From contig JAPUIN010000296.1 in the NCBI GenBank assembly GCA_027297005.1, positions 1-6,314 on the forward strand: DNA of 6,314 nt, in the 5' to 3' direction. The notes under the pieces are model-generated. The model saw only the letters and a list, made by a program, of their open reading frames with translations, was not told where the DNA came from and did not search any database. Within the stretch, counting starts at the first letter, position 1. Each line of letters begins with the position of its first letter. A program made the translations under genes and the position numbers. The stretch comes from Acidobacteriota bacterium (GTDB taxonomy: Bacteria; Acidobacteriota; Polarisedimenticolia; Gp22-AA2). Of the stretch, positions 1-5,618 are shown piece after piece.

Positions 1-142
1 AAGAAGCGCGAAGGAGTCGATGGGGATCCATCGTCGACGAGGCGCGACGCCGTATGCGCCCGCAACCCCCATGCGCACGGAGGGTTCAGGACTCGTGGCG
101 GGGACCAAGCCGGGACCGGGGTTACCTCAGGCATCGCGATGC
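1..142. other. Upstream region without a recognisable gene
   Basis: No protein could be assigned here. All three forward frames stay open from the left edge until about 145-175, which is uninformative at this GC content, and none of the translations resembles a known family. On the minus strand an ATG near 41 could begin a divergent gene leaving the window, but only about ten codons are visible and no ribosome-binding site precedes it. The only structured element is a perfect 12-bp palindrome at 131-142, listed separately. Confidence 0.5.
131..142. repeat. Perfect 12-bp palindrome next to the iscR -35 box
   Basis: GCATCGCGATGC is exactly self-complementary and ends one base before the TTGACA -35 hexamer at 143-148. 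This position suits an activator or second repressor site, but a short GC-rich palindrome can also arise by chance. No known regulator motif is recognised. Confidence 0.4.
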
Positions 143-172
143 TTGACAGCGGCGCGGGCGGAGCCTTAATAT
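143..172 (+). promoter_or_regulatory. Predicted sigma70-type promoter of the isc operon
   Basis: A consensus -35 hexamer TTGACA (143-148) is followed after 18 bases by TAATAT (167-172), which matches four of six positions of the TATAAT consensus. The start of transcription would fall near 179, giving a leader of about 35 bases before the regulator gene. The -10 box lies inside the predicted operator at 169-193, so repressor binding would block RNA polymerase directly. The A/T-rich patch at 166-173 stands out in otherwise GC-rich sequence. Confidence 0.7.
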
Positions 173-193
173 AGGACAAAGAAGGTCCCATAT
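169..193. promoter_or_regulatory. Predicted Rrf2/IscR-type operator
   Basis: Two 9-base arms, ATATAGGAC (169-177) and GTCCCATAT (185-193), pair at eight of nine positions across a 7-base centre. The total length of 25 bp and the placement of ATA, GAC, GTC and TAT are the same as in the E. coli IscR type 1 site, although the intervening degenerate positions do not all match. The site covers the -10 box and the predicted transcription start, as expected for autorepression by the product of the next gene. A second, overlapping perfect repeat is AAGGTC (182-187) with GACCTT (194-199). What is seen is the palindrome; the identity of its binder is inferred. Confidence 0.6.
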
Positions 194-214
194 GACCTTT
201 CCGGAGATGCCGAC

Positions 215-622
215 GTGATCCGTATGTCCAAGCGGGCCGACTACAGCCTGATGGCCATTCAACACCTCGCCGCGGTATCGGATGGGGGCTTCCTGAGCGC
301 CCGCGAGATCGCCGCCGAACATCGCATCCCGCCGGCCCTCATGGCGAAGCTCCTGCAGAAGCTCGCGCGCAAGGGGCTCGTCGCGTCGCACCACGGGACG
401 AAGGGGGGCTATCAAATTGCGCGATCGCCGTCCGACATCACCCTGTGGGATGTGATTGATGCGATCGAAGGCCCGATCTGTTTCATCGAATGTCTCGACC
501 CGGGAAAAAAGGACTGCCCGCAATTCCCGACCTGCACGGTGCAGCGCCCCCTGAGCGCCGTGCACCGGCGAATCACGGCCCTCCTCGAGGCGACGACCCT
601 CGTCGATCTGAGGAACCAATGA
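215..622 (+). CDS. iscR: Rrf2-family Fe-S cluster transcriptional regulator (IscR-like)
   Basis: This 135-residue protein is a winged-helix Rrf2-family regulator, probably sensing cluster supply and controlling its own operon. The N-terminal SKRADYSLMAIQHLA helix, the helix-turn-helix at about residues 28-57 and the wing GTKGGYQIAR (61-70) are typical. Likely cluster ligands are C93, C101 and C107, with an additional C89. The spacing C-X7-C-X5-C is that of rhizobial RirA, whereas E. coli IscR has C-X5-C-X5-C. The residue aligned with E. coli IscR Glu43, which discriminates between operator types, is Ala44. The GTG start at 215 was chosen because GGAG (203-206) lies 8 bases upstream; ATG at 224 is the alternative, 17 bases from that site. 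The stop overlaps the iscS start by ATGA. The family is certain; the name iscR rests on operon context. Confidence 0.9.
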   Translation: MIRMSKRADYSLMAIQHLAAVSDGGFLSAREIAAEHRIPPALMAKLLQKLARKGLVASHHGTKGGYQIARSPSDITLWDVIDAIEGPICFIECLDPGKKDCPQFPTCTVQRPLSAVHRRITALLEATTLVDLRNQ

Positions 623-1857
623 AGACCCCGATTTATCTCGACCATCACGCCACCACGCCGGTTGACCCGCGCGTGCTGGAGGTGATGCTGCCGTATTTCG
701 ATCAGGATTTCGGCAACGCCTCATCCCGAACCCACGCCTTCGGGTGGAAGGCTGAGGAGGCGGTCACCCGCGCGCGCTTGCAGGTTGCGCGAGCGATCGG
801 GGCTGACGCGAAAGAGATCGTCTTCACGTCGGGGGCAACCGAATCGAACAACCTTGCCCTGCTCGGGGCGTTCGAGGCGAATCGTCATCGCGGGGACCAC
901 ATCATCAGCTCCGTCACGGAGCATCCGGCGGTCCTGGACGCCCTGCAGCACCTGGAGCGGTGCGGTGCCCACGTGACGCGACTGGGCGTCGATCGGCACG
1001 GATTGGTCGATCCCGACGACGTCCGGCGGGCGATGACGGAGCAGACGATCCTGGTCTCCTTGATGTCCGCGAACAACGAGATCGGGACGATTCATCCGAT
1101 CCGGGAGATCGGAGCGATCTGCACGGAGCGCGGCGTGCTGTTCCATACCGATGCGGCGCAGGCGGTCGGGAAAATTCCGATGAAGGTGACGGAGATGGGG
1201 ATTCATCTCATGTCCATCTCGGCGCACAAGGTCTACGGACCGAAGGGGGCGGGGGCGTTGTACGTGCGTCGCCGAAACCCCCGCGTTCGCCTGGAGCCGG
1301 TTCAGCACGGAGGAGGGCATGAGCGCGGTCTGCGTCCTGGCACCCTGAACGTGCCCGGAGTCGTCGGCCTGGGCAAGGCTCTCGATATCTCCGTGGCCGG
1401 GATGCTGGCGGAATCGGCCCGTCTGGGTGATCTGCGGGACAAGTTGGAGCAGGGGATTCGTGGTAGGGTCGAGGCGGTGACGGTCAACGGACATCCGACG
1501 AACCGTCTCCCGCACAGCCTCAACCTCAGCTTTGCGTATGTCGAGGGGGAATCGCTGGTCATGGCGCTCGATGACATCGCGGTGTCATCCGGGTCGGCCT
1601 GTTCCTCGGAGCGCAGGGAGCCATCCCACGTGCTGCGCGCCATGGGGGTCAGCGACGAACTGGCCCAGACGTCGATTCGATTCGGGCTGGGCCGGTCCAA
1701 TACGGTGGAGGAGATCGATTACGCGATTGGGCGTGTCGTCGAGGTCGTCGCCCGGCTGCGGGAGATCTCGCCGCTCTATGAAGCGGCGCGAGGCCGCAGC
1801 GGGGTGGAGACGGTCCGGCCAGATGCCCCGGATTCACGGAGGATGACTATCTCATGA
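619..1857 (+). CDS. iscS: Cysteine desulfurase IscS
   Basis: This 412-residue PLP enzyme converts cysteine to alanine and holds the sulfur as a persulfide for Fe-S assembly and other sulfur-transfer pathways. It closely follows E. coli IscS: IYLDHHATTPVDPRV at the N-terminus, FTSGATESNNLA (69-80), EH at 101-102, HTDAAQAVGK (176-185), Schiff-base lysine K204 in SAHKVYGPKG, and HGGGHERGLRPGTLNVP (230-246). The catalytic cysteine is C328 in VSSGSACSSERREPSHVLRA, in the long mobile loop of group I desulfurases. The last 20 or so residues after SPLYEAA differ from the E. coli tail, which contributes to IscU contact. The start ATG at 619 has GAGGA at 610-614 and overlaps the iscR stop; an in-frame upstream start at 490 is rejected because it lies inside iscR. 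The end couples to iscA by another ATGA. Confidence 0.97.
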   Translation: MKTPIYLDHHATTPVDPRVLEVMLPYFDQDFGNASSRTHAFGWKAEEAVTRARLQVARAIGADAKEIVFTSGATESNNLALLGAFEANRHRGDHIISSVTEHPAVLDALQHLERCGAHVTRLGVDRHGLVDPDDVRRAMTEQTILVSLMSANNEIGTIHPIREIGAICTERGVLFHTDAAQAVGKIPMKVTEMGIHLMSISAHKVYGPKGAGALYVRRRNPRVRLEPVQHGGGHERGLRPGTLNVPGVVGLGKALDISVAGMLAESARLGDLRDKLEQGIRGRVEAVTVNGHPTNRLPHSLNLSFAYVEGESLVMALDDIAVSSGSACSSERREPSHVLRAMGVSDELAQTSIRFGLGRSNTVEEIDYAIGRVVEVVARLREISPLYEAARGRSGVETVRPDAPDSRRMTIS

Positions 1858-2177
1858 TACACGTCACGGAGAATGCGGCCAAGCAGATCAGGCTACTGAT
1901 TGCGCGCGATAACATTCAGGACCACGGGCTGCGCGTTGCCGTGGTGGGGGGGGGCTGCTCGGGTCTGTCGTACAAGATGAATTTCGAGAAGGAGGCGGCC
2001 GAGGGGGATAAGGTCTTCGAGGTTCATGGCGTGAAGGTCTTCCTCGACAGCAAGAGCCATCTCTTCGTCAACGGCCTCACCCTCGATTTCAGTGATGGAC
2101 TGAATGGCAGCGGTTTCACCTTCAACAACCCCAATGCCAAGTCGAGCTGCGGATGCGGCAGCTCCTTCTCGACCTGA
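1854..2177 (+). CDS. iscA: A-type Fe-S carrier protein IscA
   Basis: This 107-residue HesB/IscA-family protein binds iron or a Fe-S cluster and passes it to target apoproteins. The three conserved ligands C35 (GGGCSGLSY), C99 and C101 (SSCGCGSSF) sit at exactly the positions found in E. coli IscA, and the length matches the family. It begins within the iscS stop codon (ATGA at 1854-1857), with GGAGGA at 1838-1843 ten bases upstream, so translation is probably coupled. In standard isc operons iscU lies between iscS and iscA, but there is no room for it here. ErpA is an alternative name for the same fold, but position after iscS favours IscA. A run of nine G residues (1946-1954) encodes the glycines before C35. 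Confidence 0.94.
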   Translation: MIHVTENAAKQIRLLIARDNIQDHGLRVAVVGGGCSGLSYKMNFEKEAAEGDKVFEVHGVKVFLDSKSHLFVNGLTLDFSDGLNGSGFTFNNPNAKSSCGCGSSFST

Positions 2178-2199
2178 GCGCTCCCGGCGACATGACCGG

Positions 2200-2565
2200 A
2201 TGAACAGCTACCTTGCCGAGGGGCGGCGCGCGCTGGAAGAAAATGACTGGGTGCAGGCGCTCCGCAGCCTGTCCTGGGCGCACGATGTCGATCCGGACGA
2301 CGTCGAGGTGTATCTCACCCTGATCGAATCTTACGAGCGCTGCGCGTCCGTTGAGGATTCCCCCGATGTTCTCCAGCAGGCGTTCAACGTCTGCCGTGAG
2401 TTGCGCGACCGCCGGCTCACCATGACCCCGGCGGAGCAGCGCCGGTTCTACGATGCCTTCGTCCGCGTGCGCGATGGCATCGTCGAGGCAGGGCGCAAGG
2501 GATGGTCTCCGCCGCCTCCGAAGGAGCGAGTCCACGAGTTGTTCGAGGGCGGCGAGGATCGCTGA
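2200..2565 (+). CDS. Small TPR-like protein of unknown function in the isc operon
   Basis: A 121-residue, soluble, charged, mostly helical protein follows iscA after 22 bases. Residues 1-34 fit one tetratricopeptide repeat: a small residue in the first helix (YLAEGRRALEENDW), alanines in the second (VQALRSLSWAHDVDP) and the closing proline at residue 32; residues 35-46 begin a further helix. Such repeats usually mediate protein-protein contacts. The C-terminal part (about 98-121) has a PPPP stretch and an acidic tail. No signal peptide or cysteine-rich motif is present, and it is not HscB (no J-domain HPD) or any isc protein I recognise. ATG at 2200 is the only sensible start; the Shine-Dalgarno is weak, so it may depend on readthrough coupling from iscA. 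The position suggests a role connected with Fe-S assembly, but that is inference. Confidence 0.75.
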   Translation: MNSYLAEGRRALEENDWVQALRSLSWAHDVDPDDVEVYLTLIESYERCASVEDSPDVLQQAFNVCRELRDRRLTMTPAEQRRFYDAFVRVRDGIVEAGRKGWSPPPPKERVHELFEGGEDR

Positions 2566-2628
2566 ACCGCACGGCCCTGTCACCGGCTCCCGAGAGAGAA
2601 TCGAAATTCGGACGGGTCCGCGCGGCGA

Positions 2629-2657
2629 TTGCGGGTGCGGATCCCGCGTGCTACCAT
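2629..2657 (+). promoter_or_regulatory. Candidate promoter of the deoxyhypusine synthase-family gene
   Basis: TTGCGG (2629-2634) and TACCAT (2652-2657) are separated by 17 bases, and TG at 2649-2650 gives an extended -10. Transcription would begin near 2664, leaving a leader of about 50 bases. The -35 is a poor match, so this is tentative. An imperfect hairpin, GGGTCCGC (2614-2621) with GCGGATCCC (2637-2645), overlaps it; it has no T-run and is not a convincing terminator of the isc operon. Confidence 0.4.
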
Positions 2658-2661
2658 TCGT

Positions 2662-2687
2662 GCCACGTGGCGAGCGTGGGCGCGCTC
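2662..2687. repeat. Two adjacent inverted repeats in the leader of the DHS-family gene
   Basis: GCCACGTGGC (2662-2671) is a perfect 10-bp palindrome at the predicted transcription start. It is followed immediately by GAGCG (2672-2676) and CGCTC (2683-2687), a 5-bp stem with a 6-base loop. They could be a DNA operator plus a small RNA hairpin ahead of the ribosome-binding site, or chance structure in GC-rich sequence. No known motif is recognised. Confidence 0.35.
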
Positions 2688-2715
2688 TCACGGGCTTTGC
2701 AGCGAAGGGGGCGCG

Positions 2716-3843
2716 ATGGCGAACAAGAAAGATTTCCTGCGGGGAGATCGGATCCAGCCGGATCCGATTCGGGGTGACGTCACCGTCGACCGCCTGATCG
2801 ACGAGACCTTTCTGGCCTACAACGGCGGGCGCCTGCAGCTGGCCTGCAGATTGTTTGCCGAGAAGATGCTGGCAGAGGACGTGGTCGTCGGCGTCAGCCT
2901 GTCCGGCGCACTCACCCCGGCCGGTCTTGGCCGCTCCTGTCTCATCCCGCTGGTCAAGGCGGGCTTCATCGACTGGATCGTCAGCACCGGCGCGAATCTG
3001 TATCACGATGTCCACTTCGCCCTCGACATGCCGCTGCACCGCGGTACGCACGAAGTGGACGATGCCCTGCTGCGCCGTCAGGGGGTGACCCGCATTTACG
3101 ACATCCTGTTCGACTCCCAGGTCCTCCTTGACACCGACGACTATCTGCGCCGCGTGATGGAGCACGAGATGTTCGACAAGGAGATGGGGACGGCCGAGCT
3201 TCACTATCTGCTCGGCAAGGTCCTCGCGGCAGTCGAGGACGAGAAGGGGGTCGTCGACACCTGCTTCCTGACCACGGCCTACCGGGCGGGGGTGCCCTGC
3301 TACGTCAGTTCGCCGGGGGACTCCACGATCGGATTGAATATCGCCGAGCTGACGATGCGCGGCATCGGCCCGCGGGTCGACGTCTCCCGTGACGTCAACG
3401 AGACGGCCGGGATCGTGTACCACGCGCGGCATCACGTCGGAAAGAGCGCCGTCCTCATGCTCGGTGGCGGCTCACCGAAGAACTTCATTCTGCAGACGGA
3501 ACCCCAGATTCAGGAAATCCTCGGGCTCAGCGGTCAAGGTCACGATTACTACGTGCAATTCACCGATGCCAGGCCGGACACGGGTGGCCTGTCTGGCGCC
3601 ACGCCGGCCGAAGCGGTCTCCTGGGGGAAGGTCGATCCCGAGAAGTTAGCCCAGTCGGTCGTCGCGTATGTCGACACGACTATTGCCGCCCCGCTCCTCA
3701 CCGCTTACGCGCTGGCGCGTGTCAAGCCGCGCAAGCTCAGACGCCTGTACGATTGCCTTGATGCGGTCCACGATCGGCTGAAAGCCGATTTCCTCGCCCA
3801 TCACCAGAAACAGAAAAAGACCGGCCAGACCGCAGGCTCCTAG
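2716..3843 (+). CDS. Deoxyhypusine synthase-family protein, probably polyamine (homospermidine-type) synthesis
   Basis: This 375-residue cytosolic protein has the length and fold signature of deoxyhypusine synthase, an NAD-dependent enzyme that transfers the aminobutyl group of spermidine. Residues 57-98 (VVGVSLSGALTPAGLG through VSTGANLYHD) form the N-terminal NAD-binding part. GDSTIGLNI (201-209) and LGGGSPKNF (249-257) follow, and the catalytic lysine is K305 in EAVSWGKV, matching human Lys329. The position of human His288 is occupied by Asn256. Bacteria lack eIF5A, and homologues of this bacterial type have been linked to homospermidine formation with putrescine as acceptor, so the eukaryotic protein-modifying role is unlikely. 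The ATG at 2716 follows GAAGGGGG at 2704-2711. No polyamine gene lies beside it. Its stop shares the CTAG at 3840-3843 with thiO. The family is sure; the reaction is inferred. Confidence 0.9.
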   Translation: MANKKDFLRGDRIQPDPIRGDVTVDRLIDETFLAYNGGRLQLACRLFAEKMLAEDVVVGVSLSGALTPAGLGRSCLIPLVKAGFIDWIVSTGANLYHDVHFALDMPLHRGTHEVDDALLRRQGVTRIYDILFDSQVLLDTDDYLRRVMEHEMFDKEMGTAELHYLLGKVLAAVEDEKGVVDTCFLTTAYRAGVPCYVSSPGDSTIGLNIAELTMRGIGPRVDVSRDVNETAGIVYHARHHVGKSAVLMLGGGSPKNFILQTEPQIQEILGLSGQGHDYYVQFTDARPDTGGLSGATPAEAVSWGKVDPEKLAQSVVAYVDTTIAAPLLTAYALARVKPRKLRRLYDCLDAVHDRLKADFLAHHQKQKKTGQTAGS

Positions 3844-4964
3844 CCCGCAGGGGTCGACACGAGTCGACACGGGTCGAACGGGGAGAGATCCCATCCGACG
3901 TTCTCCCCACGCAGGAGTCGTACGATCAGCCGGGCCGTGATCGGGGCGAGCAGTATCCCGTGCCGCAGATGTCCGGTGGCATAGAGGAGGCCGGGTAATG
4001 CTCCCGGCCCGATCGCTGGCAGACCGTCCTCCGTCGCCGGACGCAAGCCCGCCCAGGCGGAGTGCAACGTGGCCCTCCGGAGCGCCGGGACGAGCGCCAG
4101 CCCATCCCGAAGTAACGTCGCGATCCCCTCCGCCGTCGTGGTCGTGTCGAACCCGACCCGCTCCATGGTGCTTCCAATCAGGATCCGCCCGTCGTGTCGA
4201 CGCACGAGGTAGATTGGACCGACAGAGATGATGCGCCGGATGGGGGAGGTGTCCGGCTGGAGGCAGACGATCTGGCCGCGCACGGGGTGTGTCGGAGGGG
4301 TCGGCATCTCCTCGGCGTGGAGATTCCCCGACCAGGCGCCCGCCGCGACGACCACGACACCCGCCGGGCATCGTCCCGAATCGGACTCGACCCCCACGAT
4401 CCGCCCGTGATCGGTGTGCAAGCGCCGTACCCTCACTCCCGATTCAATACGCGCGCCGGCGCGCAATGCCGCCCGATGGAGGGCACGCACGAGGATCACG
4501 TTGTCGACACTCGCGTCGTCGGAGAGGAGCAGCCCGCCGGTGAGACCGGCGGCCAGGCCAGGCTCGAGGCGAGCGAGATCCTCCGGCGTCAGGCGCTCCA
4601 CCCGCAGGCCGGACTCGCGGAGATGAGAGGCGCGCGTATCGATCGCAGCGTCCTCCTCGTCGGAGCGCGCGAGCAGGACGCTTCCCTCGTTAAGCAGGTG
4701 CGGATCGAGACCACTCTCGCGCATCACCCGGTCGATGAACTCTCCGTACAGCCGCCGGCTCTCGAGCGCCAGCGGCTGGAGGGGTGATGACCGGATGTTT
4801 TCGATGTGAGGCATCAGCATGCCGGCGGCGGCGGAGCTCGATCCGCAGCCTGGCTCGCCCTGCTCGATCAGATGCGTGCTGAGGCCGGAGAGCGCAGCCT
4901 CGCGCGCGATCGACAACCCGATGATTCCTCCGCCGATTACGATGACGTCGGGTGACTGCGTCAT
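3840..4964 (-). CDS. thiO: Glycine oxidase ThiO (FAD-dependent)
   Basis: This 374-residue flavoprotein of the DAO/glycine oxidase family oxidises glycine to dehydroglycine (iminoacetate), which is used for the thiazole ring of thiamine. The N-terminal FAD site is IVIGGGIIGLS (8-18), with E34 closing the second strand. PVRGQIVCLQ (227-236), YLVRRHDGRILIGSTMERVGFD (252-273), GLRPATEDGLPAIGP (306-320) and GHLRHGILLAP (331-341) are hallmark ThiO segments. Y252, M267, R308 and R334 correspond to the active-site Y246, M261, R302 and R329 of the Bacillus subtilis enzyme. No thiS, thiG or thiE is next to it. It lies 15 bases after the secreted-protein gene and is probably cotranscribed with it. A modest GGAA precedes the ATG at 4964. 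Its last residues are coded by a small tandem repeat. A general amino acid oxidase is a less likely alternative. Confidence 0.92.
   Translation of the reverse strand: MTQSPDVIVIGGGIIGLSIAREAALSGLSTHLIEQGEPGCGSSSAAAGMLMPHIENIRSSPLQPLALESRRLYGEFIDRVMRESGLDPHLLNEGSVLLARSDEEDAAIDTRASHLRESGLRVERLTPEDLARLEPGLAAGLTGGLLLSDDASVDNVILVRALHRAALRAGARIESGVRVRRLHTDHGRIVGVESDSGRCPAGVVVVAAGAWSGNLHAEEMPTPPTHPVRGQIVCLQPDTSPIRRIISVGPIYLVRRHDGRILIGSTMERVGFDTTTTAEGIATLLRDGLALVPALRRATLHSAWAGLRPATEDGLPAIGPGALPGLLYATGHLRHGILLAPITARLIVRLLRGENVGWDLSPFDPCRLVSTPAG
3851..3880. repeat. Three imperfect 10-bp tandem repeats in the 3' end of thiO
   Basis: The units GGGTCGACAC, GAGTCGACAC and GGGTCGAACG lie head to tail. The first two differ at one base and the third diverges in its last three. 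They encode ThiO tail residues (FDPCRLVSTP on the minus strand) beyond the conserved domain, so copy changes would be tolerated, although 10-bp units would shift the frame. Confidence 0.6.
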
Positions 4965-4979
4965 GGTCGGTTCCGGAAT

Positions 4980-5609
4980 CTAGCGTGCGGTCTTGCGCTT
5001 GAGAAGGTAGCGGTCGATTAACTCGATGTGGTTAATCACCATGCGAACCACGAGAGCGCCCTCGGACTGAAAGTAGGTCTTCACACTGCCGTCGTCGCTG
5101 GCGAAAAGGTACTTCTTCGGCCCGTTGGGATCCTGGGGGGCGTTCGGCCTCCGGAGCCGCAGGGGGTTCTTCGGGCCTTCGCCCGTGATCTCGGCGCGCC
5201 CGTAGGTGCCGAGTAGATCATTGACCGTCGACCCCTTGCCGATCCCCTCGATCGTGCGGAATCCGCTCTCACCGACGCCCTCGTAGGTGCCCTCGAAGTT
5301 GAAGCCGACCGAGATGACCACCTTGGCGTCCTCCGAGCTCCCGGCGACGAAGCATGAGACCCCCTTGTCCATGATCCGGACGATTCCGACATTGTCGTCG
5401 CCAGCGAAAGGAGTGATCTCGATCTCGGAGAAGCGCGTCTTCAATTCGGTGAGAGACTGCCCGATATAGACCAGGTCCGGGATCCCGACGTGCATTTCGA
5501 TCGCATCCTGGTCAGGGTCGGCAGCATTCCCGACGGGTGCCCCCTCCTCCCGCGCCGCCACGGGCCACACCAGCAGCGCAAGTGCGCAGGGAATGAGAAG
5601 TTTCTTCAT
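4980..5609 (-). CDS. Secreted protein of unknown function
   Basis: The 209-residue product starts with a typical Sec signal peptide: MKK, then the hydrophobic core LLIPCALALLVWPV and a likely signal peptidase I site after VAA (residue 19). C8 lies within the core and does not form a lipobox, so it is probably a soluble exported or periplasmic protein. The mature part holds two similar-looking segments, YIGQSLTELKTRF (48-60) and IGKGSTVNDLLGTYGRAEI (123-141). They recall the two-helix 'G-x-S-x-x-E-V-x-x-x-Y/F-G' element of BamE/SmpA-like secreted domains. A proline/asparagine-rich linker (148-165) precedes a C-terminal YLFASDDGSVKTYFQ...MVINHIELIDRYLLKRK region. I do not recognise the family. 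The start at 5609 is set by the signal peptide; no ribosome-binding site precedes it. It is 15 bases upstream of thiO. Confidence 0.8.
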   Translation of the reverse strand: MKKLLIPCALALLVWPVAAREEGAPVGNAADPDQDAIEMHVGIPDLVYIGQSLTELKTRFSEIEITPFAGDDNVGIVRIMDKGVSCFVAGSSEDAKVVISVGFNFEGTYEGVGESGFRTIEGIGKGSTVNDLLGTYGRAEITGEGPKNPLRLRRPNAPQDPNGPKKYLFASDDGSVKTYFQSEGALVVRMVINHIELIDRYLLKRKTAR

Positions 5610-5618
5610 GAGGCGGTC

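Noticed and set aside
1..41. Start of a divergent minus-strand gene at the left edge
   Set aside because: Only about ten codons are visible, without a ribosome site or recognisable sequence.
490..618. N-terminal extension of iscS from an ATG at 490
   Set aside because: The extra 43 residues are out of frame inside iscR, are not found in IscS proteins, and the ATG at 619 has a good ribosome site and matches the family N-terminus.
721..1515. 264-codon minus-strand frame opposite iscS
   Set aside because: It is the antisense shadow of a certain iscS and contains no domain or plausible start signal.
2614..2645. Intrinsic terminator after the isc operon
   Set aside because: The stem has a bulge and a 15-base loop and no T-run follows; it also overlaps the candidate promoter.
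2122..3435. 437-codon open frame on the minus strand opposite the TPR-like and DHS-family genes
   Set aside because: It lies antisense to a strongly conserved gene, its translation is rich in Arg, Asp and Val with no recognisable domain, and long antisense frames are common at this GC content.
3814..3848. Terminator for thiO on the minus strand
   Set aside because: The short interrupted stem at 3832-3848 is separated from the T5 run by 13 bases, which is not the arrangement of an intrinsic terminator.
3646..4371. 241-codon minus-strand frame overlapping thiO and the end of the DHS-family gene
   Set aside because: It overlaps thiO in a different frame and gives a low-complexity Arg/Gly/Pro-rich translation.
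4194..4787. 197-codon plus-strand frame opposite thiO
   Set aside because: It is antisense to the conserved ThiO motifs and has no recognisable domain.
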